From: Meconema thalassinum
Lineage: Eukaryota; Arthropoda; Insecta; Orthoptera; Tettigoniidae
Direction of reading: 5' to 3'
DNA length: 64,000 nt
Assembly (NCBI GenBank): GCA_946902985.2
Contig: OX336388.2
Coordinates: 366,903,387 to 366,967,386, forward strand
Positions 44,432 to 57,220 of this stretch are shown piece after piece. Made by a program: the position numbers and the translations under genes. How positions within the stretch are numbered: position 1 is the stretch's first letter; every line of letters starts with the position of its first letter. The notes beneath the pieces were generated by a model. That model made no database searches and was not told where the DNA came from. It saw only the letters and a list, made by a program, of their open reading frames with translations.

Positions 44432-47400
44432 TGTGCCCAACTCTAGGGATGGGTATTCCAAGTTTCAGACACCTAGATATCAAGGGAAAGGCTACAGCCG
44501 CTTTTGAAAGTTGAGATATTTGAATATCGCGCTACATTGCTTCGAGAAGGAATTGGAAAGAATATACCGCTAAGAGCATGTCAAGTGACGTAGCGAGTAA
44601 TAGCAGAGGTCGAGGCTATTTATTGATTAAATAGTTAGCCATGGAGTAGAGACTTGAGACTTGGATCAGATTACTGGCACGGCCAAATGAAAGAGAATGC
44701 AATTAGTATCAAGTAAATCGGACCAGGGATACCAGAGATATGAGGATTTCTAGATTTCAGCTGATGCAGCGTGACCCTGACCGTTTTGAATAAAAGCCGG
44801 GTGGCTCAGGCATCATTAGCTCACTTCGAAACAAGCACTTGCCTAGCAAGGTGCCACTACGCTGAGCCAAGGCACATGGTTGCCGGATCTTCGCAGAAGT
44901 TACTTTCAAAGTTGTGACAGTCACAAAAGTGCTGCGCTACGAGTGGAACTTAGTAAGTTTCCGGCAAGGAGAATCACTAAGGTGATTGATATTTTTCTAC
45001 AGACACTGGTGAAATATTTTTATTTCTACATGGACATATGCTAGACTTTGTCTAGAATTAGTACTTTCTCACAATCCAGTAATAACATAATACTTGGATA
45101 TTTTAGTCCATTTTCGTCAGTTTTCATATTTGTAACTTGTTAACCACTTCGATCTATCAGTACATTGAAGACCAGTCTATCACGGTGGTGTTCATTAGCC
45201 AACGCAGGGAAACTACATGTTGCTTCGCGCATGGTAGATGATGTGAAGCCATGCCCAGGGAACGATCTTCAGAACAGCCGTTGATTGTTTAGACTGTCAG
45301 TGTTTTCTTGTACTGAAAAGATTACCGTGAGTTATGTTACAACTGACATATTTAAGAATACATCACTTAGATCTGACCCCATTTAAGCAAACTGTTATGG
45401 CTTTAACAGAAGCCAATATTAAAATGGATCAACAGTTACTTCAAACGTCAAGAGATACTACCACTATGTCTTGTTAGACGGATTGTGGGTATATAATGGC
45501 GGCCGATACAAGGATTATACATGCTTGTCCGATAGGGCATGTTTATGGATAAATCTGGTACAGACCAGGTTCACTACGCTTCAAGACCATCAAGAAATGT
45601 AAGCCACATTTGAATTATATTATGCCTAGCTAATTGGAACAAACTATTTTTCTGCAGATGACCAACACATTTATTTTTCTTCGTATTTAAATCTTGCAAT
45701 GATTTACGAAAGACATATTAGAGTTATTCTGAGTATTTTCAGCACTCAGAACAGTTTAGGATCGATGACCGAGCATATCGAGCATTTATTTGAATATTTC
45801 ATATTTTTTGGGAAGACACGGAAAACCGTCGATGTAACTGTAAAAGTTAAATTATTTTTGTTGAGGAATGGATATTTTTTCCATATTCGAAGGTTAGAAC
45901 ATGTGGATTCTCACATAACGAGATGATAATTAAACATATTTAAAATAATATAACAAATAATAATAATAATAATCCACTAATAATAATAATAATGATTTTT
46001 ATAATTTTTCTAAATAATTCTTGGATATTATATTTTCTAATAATCATATGTATTGAGAGAGAGCCTATGAAGTAGTTTAATCATTTCTAGTTTGGAACAG
46101 GAGATTTTCCGAAGGAGAGTGGTTAGCGCAAGCCCGCATTCAACCAACATTTCAGTTCTGGTTGAACAGTTGATATTTGCAATGAGCAAAGTATATTTTT
46201 CAGATAACACGGAGAGGCATGAAACGGGAAGCAATTGATAATTGTATCAAATAGGATATTTTTGTATTTATATAAAATCATGACGTAAATACACTCGAAA
46301 GTGAAATAAAGATTTTCATAAGTATGGTAAATTCACGGGTTGAACTGAATGGTAAAATAAACTTGTAAGTTTATTAATCTTCCAGTGTTGATAACAAGCA
46401 GAGGCTTGATATATTGTATAAATTTTGGGAAGAAAATTTATATGTGTGGAGTAGTTGAAATGCCATTCCCAGGTGCGCATGTTTAAGTCGCAGGAATGAA
46501 GAGGTTTTTTTGAGCATCAATCAAATAGCAGGTTCGATGGCTCAGGTTTATAGAAGGAGTATTGGAACTACACATTTCGTCATATGAATGACCCGAAGGT
46601 TATATCTTAGAAACCATCAGTTCTTATTTCAACCTTTTTACGGATTCCATTTAGACTTTGATTTTGCTAGAACCCGGATTTGTCATGATAGTAGTTAATT
46701 CTTCTTCAGAGGAAGTCCTTTGCCGTTGTTGTTGGAATATTGTGTTCTTACACAAATAATAGAATGGGCCACTGCCAATTAAAAATAATTCTTTAACCAC
46801 GAATAATTTGAAGGATATTTTCAATCCTAGTGCCATGAACTAAATGAATTTATTATGAAGCTACAATTCTTATTTCCGCATTCTGTCGAAGAATTGCGAG
46901 TTGTGAAAATTACTAAAATGGCCATGAATATAAATATTTTTCATAATAATGATTCCAAGTGGAAAATCAAATAGTTGAATGGTTCAACAATTTATTGATC
47001 AAGTTGATGATTCAGAAATCATATATTTTGTTAGGAACTTGAATTCATAATCGAGTCACTTCTCGAAACGTTTAATGTCAGAAGAAACATTAATTTTTGT
47101 TGTGCTTCGCACAGTTCTTCGATGCTATGCTCAAGGTCAAATACTTTTCAGATGTTATTAATATGTGTAAATAATTTGTGTTGATTCAATGATAATAATA
47201 TTTTTCGACAATATATTTTTGAAACTGGAAAAATAAGTGAAAGTTAAAATTCTATGAACATTTATTCTACGAGTGTTAATATTATGTAAAAATTCAAACA
47301 GTGAACTACGATATTTCCAGTCGAGACAATTCAATTTGAACTGGATTTAATCATAAATAATTTTGGAACACAGTCTACAGGACTAATAATCAGACTTGTG

Positions 47401-47746
47401 TTTCCAAAAAATAATTGTCAAATGTGTTTGGAAAATTTCTGTATATTGTGTAAATAGGAGTGTGGGTCGCCACACGTGAATGATGCTGCTTTGAGCATTT
47501 TTGCAGTCAATTTTAAATTCAAAATAAAATGAGATAATTTTACATGATGTGTTATGCCCAGTTGAATCTCCTTCTATCCTTATTGTTGCATTGAGCCAAA
47601 AATCAGTAAAGCATTTTTTTCATTTGATGTCGTTTTTGCGATTAGCTTTAACCCATCTGGCGCTCCGGGATATTTTGACTCTCGTGCTGACTGATTATTG
47701 GTAAAATGCATATGTGGTCGTGCGGACTCCGGTCTAAACGGGCACA
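44432..47746 (+). repeat. 5' LTR of element 3 (3315 bp)
   Basis: Starts TGTGCCC and ends GGGCACA. It holds the empty site for the Tc1 insertion near 46690 (GATAGTAGTTAATTC). The length is far above the few hundred bases usual for Gypsy LTRs. Short open frames inside (for example 45699-45926, which recurs at 54754) are not recognised. Confidence 0.94.
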
Positions 47747-47768
47747 TAAAATAAGATAGGGAGAGGAA

Positions 47769-47788
47769 TGGCGCCCAACGTGGGGATC
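47769..47788 (+). other. tRNA-Lys-type primer-binding site of element 3
   Basis: TGGCGCCCAACGTGGGGATC lies 23 bp after the LTR. The first 17 bases match the known complement of the tRNA-Lys1,2 3' end used by several retroelements. Confidence 0.85.
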
Positions 47789-48257
47789 CAGTTAGACATG
47801 GTCAATCGCATGCCGATTTAAATTGTTATAATTTTTATAGAAATATTTTGGGAGTTGAGAGATGTCTGGTTTGGATGAATAAATTAGTAGGAAACCCAAT
47901 TAGTGGGGACAATTAAAAATTTAACTTGATTAACAATTAGAATGCGTTTGATTATTTTTGATAATGGCTTAACCATTAGGGTGTCAAGTAAATTCAGTAG
48001 TAAACGTTCGATGACTGGACATACGCATTATTAGAATCCAGGTGGAGGATATTTGAGAACTTGCATATTTTTCTTGTGATATTGTGGTATATGTAATTCG
48101 TAAAAGTAGAGAATTTGGTTTTTCCATCACGTCGACATTAGGACAAATCTCATTTTATTAGAGTGTTCCAATTAGCTATTCATATTTCTTGTTCTAGTTA
48201 TAAGCTTGTGTTTGCCAATATTGTATACCCCTAAGTTTTGAATAATAATTGAAAAAT
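47789..48257 (+). other. 5' leader of element 3
   Basis: Untranslated AT-rich leader between the primer site and gag. Nothing else recognised. Confidence 0.6.
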
Positions 48258-50201
48258 ATGGAAGAAATGATGAGGATGATGAGGAGTTTGGAGGAGAGTT
48301 CAAAAGAAGCTGGACTGCGTGTAGCAGCCATTATGAAAGAAAATACTGAGGCTTTGGAAAGGAAACTTAAAAAGAAATTTCTGATTCTTTAGAAAATAAA
48401 CTTAAAGAAAGTTCTGATTCTTTAAAAGGTAACTTGAAAGAAAATTTAAATAGTAAATTTAATTCTATGGAAAGTAAATTTAAAGAGAATTCTGAAATTT
48501 TGAAAATGTCACTTGAGAGTAAAATGAATAAATTATGCTCGAAACTTCATTAGCTACTAACGCAAGTTTAATGGACGATAAATTTCGCGATGCCGATCTT
48601 AGATCTCAAAGCTTAGCTGATAGGATAGAACATGGTCTTAGGAAAGTTGGTTAAGACATGATCAACCTAGAAGTCAGAGTGAAGAAGGAGAGTAATGAGA
48701 TGGGAATTCTAGTTGTTCAACGGTTGACAGAACAATTCAAAGAACTTGTAATGGGAGAAATAAGAGAAGGTGTGATCAATGAGTTACAAACTAAAATTAA
48801 AACCACAGTTGTCAATGAAATTAAAGACACACTCAAGCTGGAGAACCAAGAGGGAATCAAGGAGATTAGGGAATCTTTGTCATCCCATATTCAAGTAATT
48901 TCCAAAGATATCCAAGCAACTCAGAAGGACATATCAGATATGACAGGGTCATTGAAAAGTCACGAGGCTGTTATGAACCAGATATCCACTGATGTCAAGG
49001 AGAATTGTAAAGAACTGAAGCAATTAAGAAAATGGCAGAAGAAAACCATAAGGAAATTGAGGCTATGAAAACCCAAATCAAGGACGAGAAACAGTCTGAC
49101 CATCTGTTGAAAATGCCAAGTGTAAGGGGAAAGGAACAGATACAGATAAATCTAGGAGCAGCTAGAGAGACTGACAGTCAAAGACAGGATGAGGTCAGGA
49201 CAGTATTTCAATCCAACCCCATAACTGTATTTAAGAATGTAGAAGATAAGCCTTCTAAATTTTCAGGACGATATTCTGTGACACCCGTGGAATTTTTGAG
49301 AGAAGCAGGAGATTACCTGAAAGATTCCAAGATCCCTAAAGAAAGACAGATCCGAGTGATAGGGAAGTTTTTGGAAGGTCCTGCACTTCTTTGGTTTAGG
49401 GCTTTTAGATCCACTCTAACCACTTTTGAGGAGTTTTCTCGTGGGTTATTGAAAAAGTTTTGGTACCCGGAAACCCAACAGCAAGTCAGAGCAGAATTAT
49501 ATTCGAAGAGATTCTCGACGTCACATCCTACTCGATACTCTACGTACTTTTCTGGACAGCTTTCTAAACTGCAACATTTAGATCCGCCGATGCCAGATAG
49601 CGAATTAATTACTGCATTGGTACGTCAGTTTCCAGCAGACGTCCAAAGGACTCTGATCGCTGCTGACATCTATAATATGGAGCAATTTGACGAGGTATTA
49701 CAGAAGCTGGATCATACGAACGCTCAATTCTTCCATCAGAAGGGAGGAAAGAATAACAACACTGTGTACGCTGTTATGGCCGACAGTTATTCTCAAACAC
49801 CTCGAGATACTCGAGAGGGGCGAGAAGAGAAAACGCCGAGGGAAGATCCCAATAAAAGAGGATGGAATCAGTACAGTAACAGATACAGTTACAAGCCTTA
49901 TGCGAGACCGGATGGTGGTAATCGATATAATACTCGATGGAGAAGGCCACGGGATAATCAAGGAAGGTACCAGGAAAGAAGATACTATGGTAGAAACAAC
50001 TACAATAACAGAGGGAATGTGGATACTCGACAGTCCAACGAAGAGTTCAACAAGGAGACGAGGAAGAACTTGGAAGCAAGACACCAAGATAACTTGCAGT
50101 TTTTGGAGCAGAGGCCCAATGAACCAGGTCCATCGGGAACACAACAATCCCGGGGGAATGGAAACGAAAAAAAAAAACTTCGAATTCACAGTGGAAGATA
50201 G
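48258..50201 (+). pseudogene. gag of element 3, coiled-coil N-terminus, frameshifted
   Basis: It starts at ATG 48258 in a Met/Glu-rich context. The N-terminal 260 or so codons form a coiled coil rich in Lys/Glu/Ser, broken by at least three frameshifts (near 48385, 48535, 48655) and a TAA. A further shift near 49040 leads into the longest open part, 49032-50201. That part has the capsid domain with LLWFRAF, RAELYSKRF and FSGQLSKLQHL, and a basic Arg/Tyr/Asn-rich tail (RWRRPRDNQGRYQERR) in place of a zinc knuckle. Gag packages the element RNA in virus-like particles. Pol overlaps the gag end in another frame, next to a run of A at about 50167-50175. Confidence 0.88.
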
Positions 50202-53200
50202 AATTTTGAACACTTTCACTTCCAGAATTATTAAATGGCAAGCAGAGGATGATGACTTAATTCAACAGAATGACGAACGGAAAGAAATGGGTACAAGAAT
50301 TAGAATGCCAATCATATCATGCGAAGTATTCGGTATGCCTGTCGATACTTTGATTGATACTGGGGCTATGCTTTGTCTGGTGAGCGAGAAGCTTTATATT
50401 CTGTGGAAGCTCAAAGAGAATTTAGAGGAGATTCCAGTATCAGGAATTAAGATCCAAGGAATAATACCCAACAAAATATCTCTGTGTAAAACACAATTAT
50501 ACTTATGTATTACGATTGGAGGACATGATTTCCGACATTTGTTTGTGGTAATGAAGGACATGGCTTTTGACATGATATTGGGAGCGGATTTCATTCAGAA
50601 ATATCAAGCAGTGACAGACATGAAGACAGAGACGATCAGATTCAAGAATACCGAAGAGATTAACTTCGAGGGAAAAGAAGAGGAGGACATCGAGGGAGAT
50701 GCTCAATGGTCTCTGATTTTTCATGAAGATGAAGGAAGAGAAGTCTACACTGAGAAGGAGTCCCCAGAGCTAGGGAATATTTTGGAAGAGTATCACGATA
50801 TTTTTGATATTAAACCTGGTGAAATTAAAGATTTTGAATATCGTATTCGTGTAAATGATGATGCACCTTTTCATGCTAAATTGTATCCGGTTGCGGAAAA
50901 GCATCGAGAAAGGGTAAAAGTGCTTATCAAGGAGATGGAAAGCAACAATGTGATTGAATAGTACACTACATCTTATGTCAATCCATTAGCAGTAGTGTCT
51001 AAGCAAGATGGAAGTCTGAGACTATGTTTAGACGCACGAAATTTGAATTCAAGATTACTGCCAGACTATGACAGACCACCAATCATTAGGGAACTGTTAA
51101 GGAAATTCCAAGGCAAGGTCTGGTTCTCTAATATTGATCTCACTTCGTCCTACCATCACATTAGGCTTAGTGAAGATTCCAAGAAGTTTACAGGATTTAT
51201 GTTTGACCAGCAGACATATGTATTCCGCCGCCTACCATTTGGAGTCAAAACATCTGGATCTGTTTTGATCAGAGCACTGGAACAAAATTTGAGTCCTGAA
51301 GTAAAAGAGATAGCAATTCGTTACATAGATGATATCTTAATTGCATCTGAGACTAAGGAGGAACATTTGTTACATCTTCAGATGTTATTCGCAGATTTGA
51401 GAAAAGCGAACTTTAAAGTAAACCTTCGAAAATGTCAGTTCTTTCGGAAGGAAATAAAATTTTTGGGCCACATTTTGGATGGAGAAGGATACCGTCCCAA
51501 TGAGACGAAGATACAGGCAATTGCAAATTTCCCTAGACCTACTAGAGTGAAGAATGTCCGCAGTTTTCTCGGGACATGCCAATTCTTTGCAGGGCATTGT
51601 CCAAACTTCACCAAGACGGTAGCTCCATTGCAGGAATTATTAAAGAAAGGAAACAAATGGAAATGGGATGAAGATTGTGAACAATCATTTCAAGATGGCA
51701 AGAGGTTATTGGTAAACAGCGTGAAATTGGAGTATACTGAATTACCAAGAATTTCATCATAGAATCTGATGCATCCACCGTAGGGATTGGAGCTATTCTT
51801 CTTCAAGAAGATGAAGATCACAAGAGACGTTACCTGGCGTTCATTAGCAGGAAACTTCGTCCGTCAGAAAGGAATTATTTCACCACAGAGTTAGAAGCAC
51901 TTGCTGTAATCTTCGCGTTGGAGTCGTGGATGGAAGAAAATGTTAATTGGACATTCAGTCATTGTGAGGACTGATCACCACGCATTGGAGTTTATCTTGA
52001 GAACAAACTTTGCCAGTGATAGGATAACTAGATGGTCACTCTTTATTCAACAATTCAACCTAGTTATTGAACACACTCCTGGAAAGTTGAACGTTGGAGC
52101 TGATTTATTGAGTAGAGCAGTGGAGTCTACATCTAAGGTTTTTCAAGTTAATCTGACGCAGGAGGATTAGGATACCTTGAGAAGGTTAAATTTGTTGCAT
52201 TTATCCCAGAGGAGAGAACGACGTTTCAGAAACATTTTTCGTTTTCTACAGGGAGACATGGATCCAAATGATGATGATTTTGTGGAAACTGAAAAAATTT
52301 CAAGAGATTTTATGATGTTAGATGGTTTAATCTACTAGTTTGCAGATCCCGACCATACGAAGCTGAGAGTAGTGATACCTCCACGAATGCAAAAACCCAT
52401 TATCTGGATGGCACATCGAATCGCAGGTCATGCTGGAGTAGATAAGACGGTCAACATGATTCAAGAGAAATTTTCGTAGGAGCGAATGCGACAAACTGTC
52501 AGAAACACTATTCGAGAATGCGACTTATGCCAAAGGAGTAAACATAATTCTAGATTACTGAGAGAAATACCAAGGCCTATTATTCCTTCCAAGCCTTGTG
52601 AAATCTTCGCGAATGATTTATATGGTCCTCTCCCAAAGTCTAAAAGAGGTAACCTATATATTCTGGTGACCATGGATGTTTTCAGCAAATACACTATGTT
52701 ACATCCAATTCAGAAGGCAAACGCAAAATATTGTGCGAAGAGAATTAGAGACAACGTAATTCCGGGAGCAGGCAAACCGGAATTCCTTTTATCAGATCGT
52801 GGACCTCAATTTACATCTTTAGAATTTCGAACCGTCATGAATAATCTTGGGATTAGACAATTGTTTTGTTCTATCAGACATCCAGAGAGCAATCCAGCAG
52901 AACGCGTGATGGCTGAAATAGCAAAATTTTGCCGCCTCTATTGTCCAAATGAGCATTGGAAATGGATGGATGTTCTCTCTTTAGCATCCGAATCCATCAA
53001 CTCTACAATTCATGAGAGTACTGGACAGATTCCCATGTTGTTTCATCATGGAATTAAACCAACAAGATTATGGGATCGAATCATCTCTATTCCACCTGAG
53101 ATTGAACTAAGTCGTCAGATGAGGGAAACTCTAGCTTTAGACAAGTTGAGGAGCCAAGCTGAGAAAAGAGAGCGTAGAGTGAGAGGAAAGCTTTTTCGCA

Positions 53201-53421
53201 GACCCTTGAGCGTAGGAACTCTTGTTTTAGTGAAAAGACCTACACCCTCTGACGTGCAAAATCGAGTGTACTCGAAGTTTGCAAGCCTTTACGCTGGACC
53301 CTATCGTATTGTGGAAGTAAACAACAACGGAAGCTATGAAATCGCTAATACACGAACTGGTAACATCGTGGGAACTTATAATGCATCGAATTTGAAGATT
53401 TACTATTCAAGAACCAGATGA
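50176..53421 (+). pseudogene. pol of element 3: protease, RT, RNase H, integrase; four in-frame TAG codons
   Basis: The protease has DTLIDTGAM and MILGADFI. RT (50962-51760) has LRLCLDARNLNS, YIDDILIA and FLGHILDGEGY. RNase H starts in another frame (about 51750-51935) with ESDASTVGIGAIL and TELEALAV, then returns with VRTDHHALEFIL and ADLLSR. Integrase has a zinc-binding part with AGHAGVDKT and CDLCQRSK. Its catalytic residues are D in FANDLYGPL, D in LLSDRGPQF and E in NPAERVM, and a GPY/F module follows (AGPYRIVEV). In-frame TAG codons at 50959, 52168, 52336 and 52477 plus two frameshifts interrupt it. All domains are otherwise complete in order. Confidence 0.92.
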
Positions 53422-53486
53422 TTTAATGTGTAGATAGGAAAAATAAAAATCTTTCAATTTTTATTTTTTGCTAGGTGTGGGGTGGA
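53422..53486 (+). other. Polypurine-tract region of element 3
   Basis: The purine-rich GGTGTGGGGTGGA ends directly at the 3' LTR (53487), the position expected for the plus-strand primer. Confidence 0.6.
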
Positions 53487-55755
53487 TGTGCCCAACCCTA
53501 GGGATGGGTATTCCAAGTTTCAGACACCTAGATATCAAGGGAAAGGCTACAGCCGCTTTTGAAAGTTGAGATATTTGAATATCGCACTACATTGCTTCGA
53601 GAAGGAATTGGAAAGAATATACCGCTAAGAGCATGTCAAGTGACGTAGCGAGTAATAGCAGAGGTCGAGGCTATTTATTGATTAAATAGTTAGCCATGGA
53701 GTAGAGACTTGAGACTTGGATCAGATTACTGGTACGGCCAAATGAAAGAGAATGCAATTAGTATCAAGTAAATCGGACCAGGGATACCAGAGATATGAGG
53801 ATTTCTAGATTTCAGCTGATGCAGCGTGACCCTGACCGTTTTGAATAAAAGCCGGCTGGCTCAGGCATCATTAGCTCACTTTGAAACAAGCACTTGCCTA
53901 GCAAGGTGCCGCTACGCTGAGCCAAGGCACATGGTTGCCGGATCTACGCAGAAGTTATTTTCAAAGTTGTGATAGTCACAAAAGTGCTGCGCTACGAGTG
54001 GAACTTAGTAAGTTTCCGGCAAGGAGAATCACTAAGGTGATTGATATTTTTCTACAGACACTGGTGAAATATTTTTATTTCTACATGGACATATGCTAGA
54101 CTTTGTCTAGAATTAGTACTTTGTCACAATCCAGTAATAACATAATACTTGGATATTTTAGTCCATTTTAGTCAGTTTTCATATTTGTAACTTGTTAACC
54201 ACTCCGATCTATCAGTACATTGAAGACCAGTCTATCACGGTGGTGTTCATTAGCCAACGCAGGGAAACTACATGTTGCTTCCCGCATGGTAGATGGTGTG
54301 AAGCCATGCCCAGGAAACGATCTTCAGAACAGCCGTTGATTGTTTAGACTGTCAGTGTTTTCTTGTACTGAAAAGATTACCGTGAGTTATGTTACAACTG
54401 ACATATTTAAGAATACATCACTTAGATCTGACCCCATTTAAGCAAACTGTTATGGCTTTAACAGAAGCCAATATTAAAATGGATCAACAGTTACTTCAAA
54501 CGTCAAGAGATACTACCACTATGTCTTGTTAGACGGATTGTGGGTATATAATGGCGGCCGATACAAGGATTATACATGCTTGTCCGATAGGGCATGTTTA
54601 TGGATAAATCTGGTACAGACCAGGTTCACTACGCTTCAAGACCATCAAGAAATGTAAGCCACATTTGAATTATATTATGCCTAGCTAATTGGAACAAACT
54701 ATTTTTCTGCAGATGACCAACACATTTATTTTTCTTCGTATTTAAATCTTGCAATGATTTACGCAAGACATATTAGAGTTATTCTGAGTATTTTCAGCAC
54801 TCAGAACAGTTTAGGATCGATGACCGAGCATATCGAGCATTTATTTGAATATTTCATATTTTTTGGGAAGACACGGAAAACCGTCGATGTAATTGTAAAA
54901 GTTAAATTATTTTTGCTGAGGAATGGATATTTTTTCCATATTCGAAGGTTCGAACATGTGGATTCTCACATAATGAGATGATAATTAAACATATTTAAAA
55001 TAATATAACAAATAATAATAATAATAATCCACTAATAATAATAACAATGATTTTTATAATTTTTCTAAATAATTCTTGGATATTATATTTTCTAATAATC
55101 ATATGTATTGAGAGAGAGCCTATGAAGTAGTTTAATCATTTCTAGTTTGGAACAGGAGATTTTCCGAAGGAGAGTGGTTAGCGCAAGCCCGCATTCAACC
55201 AACATTTCAGTTCTGGTTGAACAGTTGATATTTGCAATGAGCAAAGTATGTTTTTCAGATAACACGGAGAGGCATGAAACGGGAAGCAATTGATAATTGT
55301 ATCAAATAGGATATTTTTGTATTTATATAAAATCATGACGTAAATACACTCGAAAGTGAAATAAAGATTTTCATAAGTATGGTAAATTCACGGGTTGAAC
55401 TGAATGGTAAAATAAAATAAACTTGTAAGTTTATTAATCTTCCAGTGTTGATAACCAGCAGAGGCTTGATTTATTGTATAAATTTTGGGAAGAAAATTTA
55501 TTTGTGTGGAGTAGTTGAAATGCCATTCCAAGGTGCGCATGTTTAAGTCGCAGGAATGAAGAGGTTTTTTTCGAGCATCAATCAAATAGCAGGTTCGATG
55601 GCTCAGGTTTATAGAAGGAGTATTGGAACTACACATTTCGTCGTATGAATGACCCCAAGGTTATTTCTTAGAAACCATCAGTTCTTATTTCAACCTTGTA
55701 TACGGATTCCATTTAGACTTTGATTTTGCTAGAACCCGGATTTGTCATGATAGTA

Positions 55756-57220
55756 CACACATCAAAAAAAGTTTTGCATCACCTCGGTTCCAAGAGTTCC
55801 GGAACCGTTAAATACAAAGGGAATAGAGATCAACACAAACAACATTTCAGCTCGTTTTATTGCTCATGAGACCCACACATTGCATGTTGTACCATCATAC
55901 AGCTAGACTTTCATCATTTGTGGTCCAGATTGCAGTACACACCACTACCTCTAATACCCAGTAGCACGTCCTCTTGCATTGATGCATGCCTGTATTCGCC
56001 GTGGCATACTATCCACAAGTTCATCAAGACACTGTTGGTCCAAATTGTCCCACTCCTCAACGACAATTCGGCGTAAATCTCTCAGAGTGGTTGGTGGGTC
56101 AAGACGTCCATAAACAGCCCTTTTCAACATATCCCAGGCATGTTCGATAGGGTTCATGTCTGGCGAACATGCTGGCCACTGTAGTCGAGCGATGTCGTTA
56201 TCTTGAAGGAACGCATTCACAAGATGTGCACGATGAGGTCGAGAATTGTCGTCCATGAAGACAAATGCCTCTCCAATATTCTGCCGATATGGTTGCACTA
56301 TGGGTCGGAGGATGTCATTCAGGTATCGTAAAGCCGTTTCGGAGGCTTCCATGACCACCAGTGGCGTACGTCGGCCCCACATAATGCCACCCCAAAACAT
56401 CAGGGAACCACCACCTTGCTGCACTCGCTGGACAGTGTGTCTAAGACGTTCAGCCTGACCAGGGTGCCTCCAAACACGTCTCCGACGATTGTCTGGTTGA
56501 AGGCATATGCGACACTCATCGGTGAAGAGAACGTGATGCCAATTCCGTGGGGTCCATTCAGCATGTTGTTGGGCCCATCTGTACCGCGCTGCATGGTGTC
56601 GGGGTTGCAAAGCTGGACCTTGCCATGGACGTCGGGAGTGAAGTTGCGCATCATGCAGCCTATTGCGCACAGTTTGAGTTGAAACACGACGTCCTGTGGC
56701 TGAACGAAACGCATTATTCAACATGGTGGCATTGCTGTCAGGGTTCCTCCGAGCGGCAATCCGTAAGTAGCGGTCATCCACTACAGTAGTAGCCCTTGGG
56801 CGGCCTGAGCGAGGCCTGTCATCGACAGTTCCTGTATCTCTGTACCTCCTCCATGTCCGAACAACATCGCTTTGGTTCACTCTGAGACGCCTGGAAACTT
56901 CCCTTGTTGAGAGCCCTTCTTGACACAAAGTAACAATGCGGACGCGATCGAACTGCGGTATTGACCTTCTAGGCATGGTAGAACTACAGACAACATGAGC
57001 AGCGTACCTTCGTCCTGGTGGAATGACTGGAACTGATCGGCTGTCGTACCCCCTCCGTCTAATAGGCCCTGCTCATGCATGGTTGTTTACATCTTTGAGC
57101 AGTTTTAGTGACATCTATGAACAGTCAAAGGGACTGTATCTTGGATACAATATACACAGTCAACGTCTATATGCCGGAGATCTGGGAACCGAGGTGATGC
57201 AAAACTTTTTTTGATGTGTG
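55756..57220 (-). mobile_element. Tc1-like transposon, apparently full length (1465 bp)
   Basis: A TA dinucleotide flanks it (55754-55755 and 57221-57222). The terminal inverted repeats begin CACACATCAAAAAAAGTTTT and continue with GCATCACCTCGGTTCC, matching for about 36 bp at both ends. The 5' LTR of element 3 shows the same site without the insert, so the transposon entered after the LTR pair formed. Confidence 0.96.
55951..56976 (-). CDS. Tc1-like transposase, DD34E, intact frame
   Basis: This 341-residue frame has the length usual for Tc1 transposases. An N-terminal paired-type helix-turn-helix DNA-binding region (REVSRRLRVNQSDVVRTWRR) and a GRPR-type linker (RPRSGRPRATT) are visible. The catalytic residues are D in LFTDECRI, D in FMDDNSRPH and E in NPIEHAWDML, with 34 residues between the last two. 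It cuts at the terminal repeats and joins the element to TA sites. No stop or frameshift is present, and the terminal repeats are well matched. This is the best candidate in the window for a recently active gene. Confidence 0.96.
   Translation of the reverse strand: MPRRSIPQFDRVRIVTLCQEGLSTREVSRRLRVNQSDVVRTWRRYRDTGTVDDRPRSGRPRATTVVDDRYLRIAARRNPDSNATMLNNAFRSATGRRVSTQTVRNRLHDAQLHSRRPWQGPALQPRHHAARYRWAQQHAEWTPRNWHHVLFTDECRICLQPDNRRRRVWRHPGQAERLRHTVQRVQQGGGSLMFWGGIMWGRRTPLVVMEASETALRYLNDILRPIVQPYRQNIGEAFVFMDDNSRPHRAHLVNAFLQDNDIARLQWPACSPDMNPIEHAWDMLKRAVYGRLDPPTTLRDLRRIVVEEWDNLDQQCLDELVDSMPRRIQACINARGRATGY

Noticed and set aside
45699..45926. 75-residue frame repeated at 54754-54981 as a conserved gene
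   Set aside because: It lies inside both LTRs of element 3, so its repetition reflects LTR duplication and not conservation.
50959..52479. Reassigned TAG codon in element 3
   Set aside because: TGG is used normally for Trp in the same pol and frameshifts are present as well, so decay is simpler.
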